NCBI RefSeq assembly: GCF_003097315.1
Contig: NZ_QDDL01000001.1
Coordinates: 372,001-436,000, forward strand
Reading direction: 5' to 3'
Origin: Pelagibaculum spongiae
GTDB lineage: Bacteria; Pseudomonadota; Gammaproteobacteria; Enterobacterales; Pelagibaculaceae
DNA length: 64,000 bases
Shown here: positions 6,777 through 15,908 of the stretch, one piece after another
How the letters are laid out: each line of letters begins with the position of its first letter
How positions within the stretch are numbered: the first letter of the stretch is position 1
The notes under the pieces: generated by a model
Databases searched by the model: none
What the model was told of the DNA's origin: nothing
The model's input: only the letters and a program-made list of their open reading frames with translations
Position numbers and translations under genes: made by a program

Positions 6777-7991
6777 CAGGGCAAACGCATGATCAGGTAT
6801 TTAAAAACAACAGCTTCTCAAGGTAGCTTTCATTCATGCAAGCTACCAGCCGTTTTCTTTTCATGCTGAGCCTTGGTGTCTTATCGTGCTTCAATAAATT
6901 CATTGATACTTGCCGCATAATCGTCATATTTTCTGCACTATAGTCTTTTCTAGCACGTTGTTCGTCTTCTCTGAAACACATGTCCAGCGTCCAGTGCATG
7001 ATTTCCACCTGCCAATGCTGCCGGGCTGCTGAAAGAACCTCTTCTGCTGATAACTGATTGTTACTGCAAATATAATAATGTGTTTCGAAAGATGTTTTTT
7101 CATCGATTGTTCGGCTTCTATCTATCCGGACAATGCTGTTTAGCGATGTCCATTCTGCTCGATTTGGTATTAAGTCAGAGGCATCTGCCACCCAGCAACG
7201 ACGAATTTCATCCCGGTTTCGATTCTTTTCACTACTTTCAAAAAAATTAATCTCTGGGCGCCTGTAAGCTTTGGGTTTCTTTTTTTCAAAATAATCATGA
7301 ATATACTCGTGTAATGTAGGCTGATTACCTTTTACTGCCAGCAAATAATCTGCGCCCGATTCAATACACGCTTGAGTGATATCTTTTTGGCAATTTAGCG
7401 CATCTGCAGTAATGATACTGCCTTGTGCGTCGATCAATTTCAGTAGGTCGGGTAATGCAGTAATTTCATTAGTTTTTTCATCTACCACTAATTGCCCCAG
7501 CACGAGCTGATTTGCGCAACACCAGGCATTCATCATGTGCATTGCGCTCTTGCTATTTCTTTTGTCTTGGCTTCTTCGGGCTGTTTTCCCATCGAGTGCA
7601 ATGACAGACAATGTTTCTTTATCTACATCTTTGTGTTGTTCAATAAATCCTTGAACCCACTCAATAAAGCATTGCGTGAACTGCTCAGGCCGTATTCTTG
7701 AGAATACTCTTCCAAGGGTGTCGTGACTGGGAACGCCATCACTCATATCAACAAACTGACCAAGCCATGCTTGTTTATTTTCAGCAAATGTTTCAATGGT
7801 CTCCCAGTCATCTGCACCGCATAGCATGCCGCATAGACTGATCAAAAGAATTTTATCTAGGGAATGAGTGACCTTACCTTTTTGGCGAGGATCTTCGATA
7901 TCTGAAAAGTAATCAAGAACAGTAGGTGACATGGCTAAACACTAAGATTAAAAATGCCTGTATTCTAACATTTTTTTATGCGTTTGCCCTG
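6777..7991 (-). mobile_element. Complete ISAs1-family insertion sequence
   Basis: 1215 bp with 14-bp perfect terminal inverted repeats (CAGGGCAAACGCAT at 6777-6790 and its complement at 7978-7991). It is flanked by an identical 10-bp target duplication, GATCTATTGC, at 6767-6776 and 7992-8001. It carries a single intact transposase. All parts needed for mobility appear present, and the perfect duplication indicates a recent insertion. Confidence 0.95.
6793..7932 (-). CDS. ISAs1-family transposase
   Basis: 379 residues, full family length, starting MSPTVLDYFSDIEDPRQKGK. It has the family motifs: 'DPRQ.GK..H.L..IL' at the N-terminus, 'HDTLGRVFSRI', catalytic Asp in 'VIALDGKTARRS', second Asp in 'IITADALNCQKDI', 'YLLAVKGNQPTL', and the C-terminal 'ARQHWQVE..HWTLDMCFREDE' containing the catalytic Glu. 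No frameshift is seen. It is the only gene of the element and catalyses its DNA transposition. Confidence 0.95.
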   Translation of the reverse strand: MSPTVLDYFSDIEDPRQKGKVTHSLDKILLISLCGMLCGADDWETIETFAENKQAWLGQFVDMSDGVPSHDTLGRVFSRIRPEQFTQCFIEWVQGFIEQHKDVDKETLSVIALDGKTARRSQDKRNSKSAMHMMNAWCCANQLVLGQLVVDEKTNEITALPDLLKLIDAQGSIITADALNCQKDITQACIESGADYLLAVKGNQPTLHEYIHDYFEKKKPKAYRRPEINFFESSEKNRNRDEIRRCWVADASDLIPNRAEWTSLNSIVRIDRSRTIDEKTSFETHYYICSNNQLSAEEVLSAARQHWQVEIMHWTLDMCFREDEQRARKDYSAENMTIMRQVSMNLLKHDKTPRLSMKRKRLVACMNESYLEKLLFLNT

Positions 7992-8001
7992 GATCTATTG
8001 C

Positions 8002-8548
8002 CTATAGGGAATTCATCGATACCCCCGAAAGTTGCAGGTCGCGCATAGCGCTCCGTGCAACCTACGCGGGCAAGCAATTAATTTATCGATTTAATTCCGC
8101 AAACCCAACGCCAGCGATCATTTGATTAATATCTCTATCAATCACTCTAATAACGGCTATTGGCGCAAAATACTGCCGCCAGTCACATTCACCCAACAGT
8201 TTCTGCGCAACTGATGTGATTCTATGAAATTTAGCGCAGCAAAAATACTGGATCAGGTCCGGTTAGTTTGGTTTTTAAGCTTTGTTTGAAAAGGCTAGCT
8301 AGGCGGTGAGGTACCACCGGAGTTGGAGTTTATTTTAGCTGCTTCTACGGCTTATTGTTCTCGCCAGGCCTTTGTTTGCTCTCAGCCTTTATTCTTTAAC
8401 TCGCTGACGAAACTGCTTCAGGCTCAACCTATCACCTATCGCATGAGCAAATCGTCGAGCGCTCGCCAACACGCCGCTGCTGCCGCTCATGGCAGTTGCC
8501 CACCACAAGGCTTGAGTATCAATGTTTAGAGGAATCAATAAAATCGTA
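8002..8548. other. Intergenic stretch without a convincing gene
   Basis: Before the ISAs1 insertion this joined the 6700s. Near-direct repeats GGAAATTCACCGTCATCCCCG and GGGAATTCATCGATACCCCCG lie either side of the insertion point. A GTTGCA…TGCAAC hairpin lies at 8030-8060. A start-less minus-strand open frame (about 8092-8265, ending INQMIAGVGFAELNR) could be a gene remnant but has no recognisable family. The plus-strand frame at 8323-8529 is low-complexity and looks non-coding. Confidence 0.4.
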
Positions 8549-10036
8549 TTATCTTTCTATAGCGCTACCAAGGTCTTTAAACTTTGCTAGTGCTCGCTCA
8601 CGGCTAGCTTTCAAATCAACAATTGCGAATGGGTAATCCTTACCAAGTTTAATATTTGCTTGCTGCAATATGTCATCAGGCGCATTGGAAGGATCAAACA
8701 GGTATTTATTGGGCAGCGCTGCAATTTCAGGAACATAGCGGCGAATATATTCGCCATTTGCATCAAACTTTGCGGCCTGGGTGACCGGGTTAAAGATTCG
8801 AAAATAAGGTGCGGCATCGGCACCACTACCGGCTACCCACTGCCAGCTGGCGCTATTACTAGCCAGGTCAGCATCTACTAAACAATCAAAAAACCAGCTC
8901 GCTCCTTCCTGCCATGGTTGAAGTAGATTTTTCACCAGAAATGAACCGACCAACATTCGCACTCGATTATGCATATAACCGGTTTGCCATAACTCACGCA
9001 TACCAGCATCAATAATTGGAATTCCAGTTTGGCCTTTTTTCCATGCTAATAAATACGCTTCATTTGCTTTCCACTGAAAATTATTAAATTTTTTCTGGAA
9101 ATTTTCAGTGGGAATTTCAGGAAAGTGATATAGCAAATAGTAAGAGAACTCACGCCAAGCCAGCTCACTATGAAAATGATCAAGATCGCTTTGCAATGTA
9201 TCTGCGCCAGAATCAGCCAACACTTTATCTGTTGCTGCATACCAGACCTGATTTGCCGAAATTTCCCCAAAATGCAGATGCGGTGATAAACGGGAAACAC
9301 TAGATTGACTTGGAAAATCTCTGCCTTGTTTATAGCCAGCTAACCCTTGATTGAGAAAGGTCGCCAAACGTTGCTTCGCTGCATTTTCACCAATTTGCAA
9401 TTCACCTGCGGTATTTTGCCAACGTGCCAACATATCATCGGCCCAATTATGCTCAGGCAACAGCTTTAATTGATCTATCGAGCTTCTCGTTAGCTTGGAA
9501 ATATCAAGCAACTGATCCTGATTTAAATCCACCGCAGGTAATGGCTCTCTGGGCACCTGTGCAGACAGACAGCCACGACGGTAGAACGGAGTAAAAACCT
9601 TATAAGGCGTTTGATCTTTTTTAAGCACTTGCCACGGCTCCCATAGCAAGCTTCCGTTAAAACTCTGACAGGCTATGTTTCGCTGCTTGAATTTGGCCTT
9701 TATTTGCTTGTCTCGCTGAACCTGCCAAGGCTCATAACAACGATTCCAGTAGACTGAATCAGCCCCGGTTTGCTCAGCCAGCTCAGCAAGAATCTTCGCC
9801 GGGTCACCGGAACAAACCAGCAAGCGCCCATTCAGAGAATGATCAAGTGCAAGCAGACTGTGGTGTAACCAGCATCGACTGGCAGCACCAGCAACAGATG
9901 CCTTCGGCCACTTCTGATCATCGATATAGACTGCCAGCAGCTTGCCACCGCAAGACTTCATACGCGCTACTGCCGCGTGTAAAGCGGGGTTATCCGACAA
10001 CCTCAGATCTTGTCGAAACCAGATAATAGAAACCAT
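8549..10036 (-). CDS. phrB: Deoxyribodipyrimidine photolyase
   Basis: 495 residues, the usual length for a class I cyclobutane pyrimidine dimer photolyase. It repairs UV dimers in DNA using blue light, FADH- and an antenna cofactor. The N-terminal Rossmann-like antenna domain starts with 'IIWFRQDLRLSDNPAL'. The C-terminal FAD-binding domain contains 'LAWREFSYYLLYHFPEIP', 'GQTGIPIIDAGMRELWQTGYMHNRVRM' and 'WFFDCLVDADLASNSASWQWVAGSGADAAPYFRIFNP', carrying the conserved Trp and FAD-contacting residues. The SDR gene at 10549 is on the same strand, but the CCGSCS gene lies between them on the other strand, so phrB is probably transcribed alone. Confidence 0.97.
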   Translation of the reverse strand: MVSIIWFRQDLRLSDNPALHAAVARMKSCGGKLLAVYIDDQKWPKASVAGAASRCWLHHSLLALDHSLNGRLLVCSGDPAKILAELAEQTGADSVYWNRCYEPWQVQRDKQIKAKFKQRNIACQSFNGSLLWEPWQVLKKDQTPYKVFTPFYRRGCLSAQVPREPLPAVDLNQDQLLDISKLTRSSIDQLKLLPEHNWADDMLARWQNTAGELQIGENAAKQRLATFLNQGLAGYKQGRDFPSQSSVSRLSPHLHFGEISANQVWYAATDKVLADSGADTLQSDLDHFHSELAWREFSYYLLYHFPEIPTENFQKKFNNFQWKANEAYLLAWKKGQTGIPIIDAGMRELWQTGYMHNRVRMLVGSFLVKNLLQPWQEGASWFFDCLVDADLASNSASWQWVAGSGADAAPYFRIFNPVTQAAKFDANGEYIRRYVPEIAALPNKYLFDPSNAPDDILQQANIKLGKDYPFAIVDLKASRERALAKFKDLGSAIER

Positions 10037-10298
10037 AAGCGACTCCTTGTCACAGTTTAAAATACCGACTCAGCTTCTCAGAAAACGATCAGAATGCCGG
10101 ATAGTTTTCGCTGTTCTTGATTGTAATCAGTTTCATGGATCAGACATAGTTGAGTGAACCACTCAAGCACTTTACTCTCGCTGAAAGATTCAAATCCGAT
10201 GCAGATTCATCAGCCCAGAGGACGAATTCGCATCGATAAACTAATCAGCAAGCTAAACCTATTTGCCGGTTTAAAAGACTATATTTGAGGAACATGTT

Positions 10299-10445
10299 AT
10301 GAGCGAACAAGCTAAAGAAACTGTTGAAACTACCAAGCCAGCAACTGAAGCGACTGCAGCAGAAGTAACACCTACTGAAGCAGAAACTAAAAAAGCTGAA
10401 AAGAAGCACGATGAGCCAGGTTTCTGCTGTGGTTCATGCTCATAA
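10299..10445 (+). CDS. CCGSCS-motif small protein
   Basis: 48 residues, ATG 10299 preceded by GAGGAAC. The body is low-complexity and rich in Glu, Thr, Ala and Lys. The C-terminus is exactly the cysteine motif CCGSCS, the signature of the small 'CCGSCS motif protein' family known by name from gammaproteobacteria. Its function is unknown; a metal or redox role is suggested only by the three cysteines. It is transcribed opposite to both neighbours and ends in a bidirectional terminator. It is easily missed because of its length. Confidence 0.8.
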   Translation: MSEQAKETVETTKPATEATAAEVTPTEAETKKAEKKHDEPGFCCGSCS

Positions 10446-10502
10446 TATCGATTTAAACTGCACATCGATAAAGCTCGACCGTTGCAGGAATTAAAATCAA
10501 AA

Positions 10503-10537
10503 AAATGCCAGAAGTTTAAGCTTCTGGCATTTTTTTA
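10503..10537. terminator. Bidirectional intrinsic terminator
   Basis: Stem ATGCCAGAAG / CTTCTGGCAT with loop TTTAAG, preceded by an A-run and followed by seven T. It lies between the converging CCGSCS gene and SDR gene and can serve both. Confidence 0.9.
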
Positions 10538-10548
10538 AAGCTAGCGAT

Positions 10549-11310
10549 TTACTCCGGAATTTTCTTGCCGTCCCAGGCAAAACATCCACCACTATCTTTA
10601 ACTGTTAATTGGTCTATCACCTGTAAAAGTTTTTTGGCAGAGTAATCTGCACTAAAAAGCTGTTCTGGCTTAACATTTTTCTGAAAAGGTTTAGACAATC
10701 GACTATCAACAGTGCCCGGGTGCAACCCGACAATAATCGCCTGCTTGTTTTTCCTGGCCACTTCAATTGAAAAGTTTTTAATCAGCATATTCAATGCCGC
10801 CTTTGAAGCACGGTAACTATGCCAACCGCCTAATCGGTTATCTGAAATACTGCCTACTCGAGCAGAGAGCGCAGCAAATATTGTTTTTTTATTTTTGGCT
10901 AATTTAGGTAAAAATGCTTGAGCAACCAGTGCAGGGCCAATCGTGTTAATAGCGAATACTTTTTGCATTGCTACCGCATCGATATCTTTCAGGCTTTTTT
11001 CTGGCTGGAGATCATCTTGATGTAACAACCCGGTTAGCAACAGCACCATATCTAACGGCTGCTCAATAGTTTCTGCTGCACGCTCAATTGAATCCGGGTC
11101 AGTTAAATCAATCGAATGGCAGCGAATGGATGCTAAAGCTGGCAAGTCATCCGGTGTAGCAGCGCAAGAACGCGCAAACAAATGAAGGTTTGCACCCGCT
11201 AGTTCTTTGCCTATTAAACTCATCATCGCTGAGCCAATCGCGCCTGAGCTGCCAATAATGGCGATATTTAACGGTCCGGGAAAGCTGGCAAGTAGGTTTG
11301 TGTCATCCAT
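10549..11310 (-). CDS. SDR-family oxidoreductase (C-factor-like)
   Basis: 253 residues. The nucleotide-binding motif GSSGAIG lies at about residues 20-26. Asp in 'SIDLTD' follows beta-3. The catalytic set is Ser in 'FAALSARVGS' and the Y-x-x-x-K of 'YRASKAALNML'. The post-catalytic 'GLHPGTVDSRLSKPF' resembles the C-factor/CsgA-like subgroup of short-chain dehydrogenases, whose substrate is generally unknown. NAD(P)-dependent oxidoreductase activity follows from the family; the substrate cannot be read from sequence. It is in a single-gene unit. Confidence 0.85.
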   Translation of the reverse strand: MDDTNLLASFPGPLNIAIIGSSGAIGSAMMSLIGKELAGANLHLFARSCAATPDDLPALASIRCHSIDLTDPDSIERAAETIEQPLDMVLLLTGLLHQDDLQPEKSLKDIDAVAMQKVFAINTIGPALVAQAFLPKLAKNKKTIFAALSARVGSISDNRLGGWHSYRASKAALNMLIKNFSIEVARKNKQAIIVGLHPGTVDSRLSKPFQKNVKPEQLFSADYSAKKLLQVIDQLTVKDSGGCFAWDGKKIPE

Positions 11311-11585
11311 TACTGACTCCTGTTCATTGCACTTCAGCCAAAAAATGACTGCAGAGAAGCAGTGTAGCAGGCTTAGGGAAGGCTCAAGCTAACAAGCTTA
11401 TCTCGAAATAAATCATGCAAATCCTTTCTTGTACTTTCCTCATTGGAAAATACACCGACAGTACGGCATTATAATTGACCAATGCAATCAACAAAAATCA
11501 ACCGTAAAATGCATATCGAGCCAATACCATCAAAAAACTAACCTTTCTTATCGATTGATAAATAACAAATAATAAGAGCAAATGC

Positions 11586-12737
11586 ATGAAACGTTTCTTA
11601 CCGCTACTTCTACTTCTCCTTAGCAGCAATGCAATGGCCGCCAGTCTTGGTCAAAACATGATCAACAACGGTGATTTTGAGCAATCGTCTCAATATTGGC
11701 AGTTACAAACTCCCTTAAGCTGGTCTGCGAATAATGGCGCTGACGGCTCAGGTAGTATTTTAATGAATGCTGAAGCGGCCCTACGTGATGGCTATATCTA
11801 CGCTAAGACCGCCAGCCAATGCATACAAATTGAAAACGCCAGGAACTTTAGCCTGAATGCATCTTTTCGTTATGATTCACTTCCCATTGAGCGCTACGGG
11901 CATGAGATACATGTTGTTTGGTATGACGGTGACAACTGTACCAAAGGCGGACAGCAAGGCACTTTCTTAAGGCCTAAAATAAAAAATGGTTGGCAAAATC
12001 TATACAGCAAAAACCTAACTGCCAGTTTGAATGCAAAATCGGTAAAAATTGTTCTAGCGCAGAATCAACATTCTTCTGCAAAGGAAATGGGTTATTTAAA
12101 AAGTTTTCTAGTCTGGGTTCTTAGCTGGTTTAATATTGCAAGCCCTTTTCCTCTGGCACATGGCTATTGGGATAATATCAGTTTGATTCCAACCAAACTC
12201 AGCCAGGCAATTCCCGACAATCCATCGGTGAACAGCAAATATGTGCTGCCTGCAGGTGAAAATTATCTGAAAAACAGTGCGTTTGATAAAGATAATCAGC
12301 ACTGGCGTGCTTATTCTGAAAGCCAATGGACTGCCGAAGATGGTTACCATAACCGCGGTGCACTCCTAGGAACAATTGTTTCACCATCCGGCAGCAGAGG
12401 AACCGGCGTAGCCTATCAATGTACAAACTTTGGCCTGCCGCAAATATTCGAAATGGGCGTCCGCTTTAAACAAAGTGAAACGTCTACGCAAACAGGCGGC
12501 GGACGGTTTCGGGTAACCTGGTATGAGAAAGAGAACTGCCAAGGACAAAGCACAACCGATCGCAAACATATTGACCCAAAACCAATGAGTGGCTGGCAAA
12601 ATCTGGTGGTTAAAAACCTGAAATCACCTAGCGGTGCTACAAGTGCCAGAGTTAGCATTATTCAAAGCATTAAGGGAGAAGGTGAGTTTTCTGCTTACTG
12701 GGACGATGCATACTTTAAAGCTGTAACAAACTATTAA
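11586..12737 (+). CDS. Secreted protein with two jelly-roll-like domains
   Basis: 383 residues. Signal peptide MKRFLPLLLLLLSSNAMA, with cleavage probably after AMA. The mature part is a tandem duplication: repeat 1 (about 20-200) starts 'NMINNGDFEQSSQYW' and repeat 2 (about 220-383) starts 'NYLKNSAFDKDNQHW'. Each contains 'VVWYDGDNC' or 'VTWYEKENC' and then 'GWQNLYSKNL' or 'GWQNLVVKNL'. The opening '[ML]xNxxFexxxxxW' is typical of carbohydrate-binding-module-like beta-sandwiches. There is no catalytic domain. It is a stand-alone exported binding protein, ligand unknown. Paired Cys in each repeat suggest a disulfide. Confidence 0.75.
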   Translation: MKRFLPLLLLLLSSNAMAASLGQNMINNGDFEQSSQYWQLQTPLSWSANNGADGSGSILMNAEAALRDGYIYAKTASQCIQIENARNFSLNASFRYDSLPIERYGHEIHVVWYDGDNCTKGGQQGTFLRPKIKNGWQNLYSKNLTASLNAKSVKIVLAQNQHSSAKEMGYLKSFLVWVLSWFNIASPFPLAHGYWDNISLIPTKLSQAIPDNPSVNSKYVLPAGENYLKNSAFDKDNQHWRAYSESQWTAEDGYHNRGALLGTIVSPSGSRGTGVAYQCTNFGLPQIFEMGVRFKQSETSTQTGGGRFRVTWYEKENCQGQSTTDRKHIDPKPMSGWQNLVVKNLKSPSGATSARVSIIQSIKGEGEFSAYWDDAYFKAVTNY

Positions 12738-12773
12738 TCATAGAATTAATAGCTTATATAAAAACAAAAAAAA

Positions 12774-12800
12774 CCCGGCAATTTATTTGCCGAGCTTTTC
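12774..12800. terminator. Intrinsic terminator
   Basis: Stem CGGCAA / TTGCCG with an A-rich left flank and a short T-rich tail, between the converging secreted-protein gene and hemH. Confidence 0.7.
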
Positions 12801-12818
12801 TTGATCAATCAATTTAAA

Positions 12819-13838
12819 TCAACTGAAGTTTTTCGTCACCAAATCATACAAACCATCAATATGATCATCCCTGTCATTAAGCGCAGGAATATAATGAAAT
12901 TGTTCACCACCGGCATGCATAAATGTTTCACGCCCTTCAGCATCAATCTCTTCAATGGTTTCCAAACAATCAGCAGAAAAGCCCGGGCAAGCGATTAAAA
13001 TGTTTTTCACCCCTTGCTCAGGCAATGCTTGTAAGGTTTTGTCTGTGTAAGGTTGCAACCAAGCAGCCTTGCCGAAACGTGACTGAAAAGTGGTCATTAC
13101 TTGATCTTTTTCTAACCCCAACCGCTCAGTAACCAAGCGTGTGGTTTGATGGCAGAAGCAGTGGTACGGATCACCCTGTTTTAAATAAGATTCCGGTGTG
13201 CCGTGAAATGACAAAATGATTTTATCTGGCATGCCGGTTTTATCAATCTGCTGCTGAATTGATGCCGCCAACGCGGTTAAATAACCATCGGTGGTGTGGT
13301 AGCCATTAATAAATCGAACACTGGGCACCCAGCGATATTTCTTTAGTGTGTCAGCTAGAGCATCCCAAGTTGAGCCTGCGGTGGCGGCACAATATTGCGG
13401 ATAAAGCGGCAAGACTACGATATCGCGAACATTCTGATCGGTCAGCTGCTGAATAGCGGATTCTATAGACGGGTTGCCATATCTCATGCCTAAAGCAACC
13501 GGCACTTGGCCTTCACCAAATTGTTGATCGAACCTTTGCTGTAGCTTTTTTTGCTGGGCCTTAGCGGTGACCAGCAAAGGAGAACCCTGATCGGTCCAAA
13601 CCTGTTGATAGAGTTTGGCGGAAGATTTTGGCCGAAATGGCAAAATAACTAAGTTGAGAATCACCCACCATAGTAGCTTGGGAATACCGATGACTCGGTA
13701 ATCGCTCAAGAATTGTCGCAGATAAGTTCTTAGGGCTTTTGGCGTTGGTGCGTCTGGTGTTCCCAGATTGCACAACAGCACTCCTTTCTTCAAACTACTG
13801 TTTTCATGATCGTATTCAGTCTGGCCAGTAAATTGCAT
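12819..13838 (-). CDS. hemH: Ferrochelatase
   Basis: 339 residues from the ATG at 13838 (MQFTGQTEYDHEN). A longer TTG-initiated form from 13892 is possible but less likely. It inserts Fe2+ into protoporphyrin IX, the last step of haem synthesis. Family motifs: 'GVLLCNLGTPDAP' at the N-terminus, 'LRTYLRQFLSDYRVI', 'VALGMRYGNPSI', the catalytic His in 'LSFHGTPESYLKQGDPY', 'TFQSRFGKAAWLQPYT', and 'CPGFSADCLETIEEI' with the conserved acidic residues. It is in a monocistronic position and converges on the secreted-protein gene. Confidence 0.97.
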   Translation of the reverse strand: MQFTGQTEYDHENSSLKKGVLLCNLGTPDAPTPKALRTYLRQFLSDYRVIGIPKLLWWVILNLVILPFRPKSSAKLYQQVWTDQGSPLLVTAKAQQKKLQQRFDQQFGEGQVPVALGMRYGNPSIESAIQQLTDQNVRDIVVLPLYPQYCAATAGSTWDALADTLKKYRWVPSVRFINGYHTTDGYLTALAASIQQQIDKTGMPDKIILSFHGTPESYLKQGDPYHCFCHQTTRLVTERLGLEKDQVMTTFQSRFGKAAWLQPYTDKTLQALPEQGVKNILIACPGFSADCLETIEEIDAEGRETFMHAGGEQFHYIPALNDRDDHIDGLYDLVTKNFS

Positions 13839-14035
13839 TGTTCGTCTCTTCACTCGATCAAGGCTGCCAATCTTAAGCCTAGCGGCAGGCAACGGCTAAG
13901 TTGGCTAAATAATACTTGGCATCAGACGGTTAAACCAGCCACCAACGTAACTAGATTTCAAATCATCATATTGGGTTCTGAAAAATACACCTGAGCCCAT
14001 CAAGCGTTTGGTATCATCAACCATAAAAGTAACCA

Positions 14036-14071
14036 AAAAAGGCTTTATTATTTTCATAATAAAGCCTTCAC
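14036..14071 (-). terminator. Intrinsic terminator of the GH19 gene
   Basis: Stem AGGCTTTATTAT / ATAATAAAGCCT. On the minus strand it ends in a T-run, 30 bp after the stop of the GH19 gene. Confidence 0.85.
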
Positions 14072-14100
14072 ACACTTACTTATATTGCTTTTAGAATTCT

Positions 14101-14757
14101 TTAAATTTGCAGCATATTTTTTGCATCGTCTAATAATCGCTGTCGATCTTCCAAACCGTTATCGCCACCATTAATATGACGAGTAATTTCTCTAAGGTCA
14201 TCTTTGTCAGCCAATTGATTCAGCTGGCAATGATCCCAATACCAGGTTGCAGTGGCGACACTCAATGGAATTTCCTTGGCGATAAGATCTGGATCTGAGA
14301 TCACATCAATACCGCAAGCATCGGCAAAAAGCTGATAATTATCATGGCCGGTCAATTGAATTAACCCCCTACCTCGATAGCGCCAGCCATCTCCCGACTC
14401 ATCATCTCCATTACCCATTCGATTGGCATAAACAATATTGGCGATTTGTTCGGGCGCTCGGGCGCAGGCATTGGCCATTTCATCGGACTCAAAATATTTA
14501 CCAAAAACACTCCTTAATGCTTCAGAGCTGTAATTAAGGTTTTCTTCGTTATAGCGCAGACCACCGCTTTCATGGATGAGCTGTGCAAGGAAATGTGCTT
14601 GCCTGAGCGGTGTATTTATCTGGTAATGCTGCATCTGCTGTTCCAGTGGTAAGAAGTACTTACTGGCAAGATCAGCCGCATCATGACTGAGTAACTGCGA
14701 TAGCTTTTCAACCGTTAACAAGGAAACATCGCTGTGCGCTTCTGTGATATCAGACAT
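14101..14757 (-). CDS. Glycoside hydrolase family 19 lysozyme/chitinase-like protein
   Basis: 218 residues from ATG 14757. It has GH19 motifs: 'RQAHFLAQLIHESGGLRYNEENLNYSSEALRSVFGKYF', with the catalytic Glu in 'HESGG', then 'IANIVYANRMGNGD', 'DGWRYRGRGLIQLTGHDNY', and 'SVATATWYWD' near the end, followed by 'ITRHINGGDNGLEDR'. Small bacterial GH19 proteins of this kind cleave peptidoglycan and are common as phage endolysins or T6SS-type muramidases. No signal peptide, holin or phage neighbours are seen, so it may be a domesticated endolysin. It has its own terminator. Confidence 0.85.
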   Translation of the reverse strand: MSDITEAHSDVSLLTVEKLSQLLSHDAADLASKYFLPLEQQMQHYQINTPLRQAHFLAQLIHESGGLRYNEENLNYSSEALRSVFGKYFESDEMANACARAPEQIANIVYANRMGNGDDESGDGWRYRGRGLIQLTGHDNYQLFADACGIDVISDPDLIAKEIPLSVATATWYWDHCQLNQLADKDDLREITRHINGGDNGLEDRQRLLDDAKNMLQI

Positions 14758-14948
14758 AGTTAGACCCAACAAATAAACAGGTCTCTATAGTGTGACAAAA
14801 GTTAATTTTGATGACCTTATGGCTATTGTTCATTCCGGCCAAACCACTTGTACCTGTGCCACCCTCTAGTCACTTTTTAGCAGTTCAATCTAGGTCGCAT
14901 CGGAAATTTTGGTTAATATAGCCAAGTTATTTTCATCAAGTTGGCATT

Positions 14949-15863
14949 ATGAAGTCATCGGTTCGAGCCGCCCAAGCGTCTTCTGTAGTATTACCTGAAA
15001 CTGTTACCGACCAACCGACCGTGTTCGGTTTTTTAACCAGCCATTTCCCGCAAATAGGCGCAGATGTTTGGCGACAGAGAATCCTTGATGGCAAAGTGCA
15101 TTGGCACGATGGCCAGCTAATTTCGCTAGACAGTCAGTTTGTTCCACGGCAACGGGTCTATTACTACCGAGAAGTAGCAAAGGAGTCGCTAATTCCGTTT
15201 GAAGAAAAACTGCTGTTCCAAAACGACCATATATTGCTGGTCTACAAACCTCATTTTCTGGCAGTTAATCCCAGCGGCAATTTTGTAAATGAGTGTTTGG
15301 TCAATCGCTTAAGACTAAAGCTGGATAATCCGAATATTGTGGCAAGCCACCGGTTAGATCGTGCTACCGCAGGCATTATGCTGCTGTGTAAGCAACCTGA
15401 AAATCGCCATCTGTACCATGAATTATTCAAACAACGAAAAATAAGCAAAACCTACCAAGCAATCGCTACTTTATCGAGCCCGCTGCAGCAGCTTGAACAA
15501 GGCCAATTAGCCGTACCTCAAAACTGGTCTGTCAGAAACCATATTGCTAAAGCAACGCCTAGCTTCATGCGACATGTTATCGACGGTGAAGCCAACAGCC
15601 ATTCTGAAATTAGTTTGATTGAAGTGAACAACAACTTAGGATTATTTGAGTTGGAACCGGTCACTGGAAAAACGCATCAACTAAGGTTGCACATGATGAG
15701 CTTGGGAATGCCGATTCATAATGATCGGCTATATCCGCAATTATTAGATAAAGCCGCCGATGATTTTGAAAACCCACTAAAGCTACTGGCAAAAAGATTA
15801 CGTTTTACCGACCCGATCACTCAACAAAAAATTGATGTCAGCTGCGAAGGGTTAAATTTTTAA
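14949..15863 (+). CDS. RluA-family pseudouridine synthase
   Basis: 304 residues. The N-terminus (to about residue 90) resembles an S4-like RNA-binding region: 'FGFLTSHFPQIGADVWRQRILDGKVHWHDGQLIS'. The catalytic domain starts 'NDHILLVYKPHFLAVNPSG' and carries the signature 'ASHRLDRATAGIMLL', where the Asp is the nucleophile. 'FELEPVTGKTHQLRLHMMSLGMPI' is the conserved RxHQIR-like motif. It isomerises uridine in rRNA or tRNA; the target site is not identifiable here. An upstream AT-rich region offers space for its own promoter. Confidence 0.9.
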   Translation: MKSSVRAAQASSVVLPETVTDQPTVFGFLTSHFPQIGADVWRQRILDGKVHWHDGQLISLDSQFVPRQRVYYYREVAKESLIPFEEKLLFQNDHILLVYKPHFLAVNPSGNFVNECLVNRLRLKLDNPNIVASHRLDRATAGIMLLCKQPENRHLYHELFKQRKISKTYQAIATLSSPLQQLEQGQLAVPQNWSVRNHIAKATPSFMRHVIDGEANSHSEISLIEVNNNLGLFELEPVTGKTHQLRLHMMSLGMPIHNDRLYPQLLDKAADDFENPLKLLAKRLRFTDPITQQKIDVSCEGLNF

Positions 15864-15908
15864 TTTGACGGTTTGAAGCCGCTTACATATCTGCAATTGG
15901 TTTTTACA

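Noticed and set aside
8323-8529. Plus-strand frame of 68 codons
   Set aside because: Low-complexity, alanine-rich, no ribosome site, no family; probably chance.
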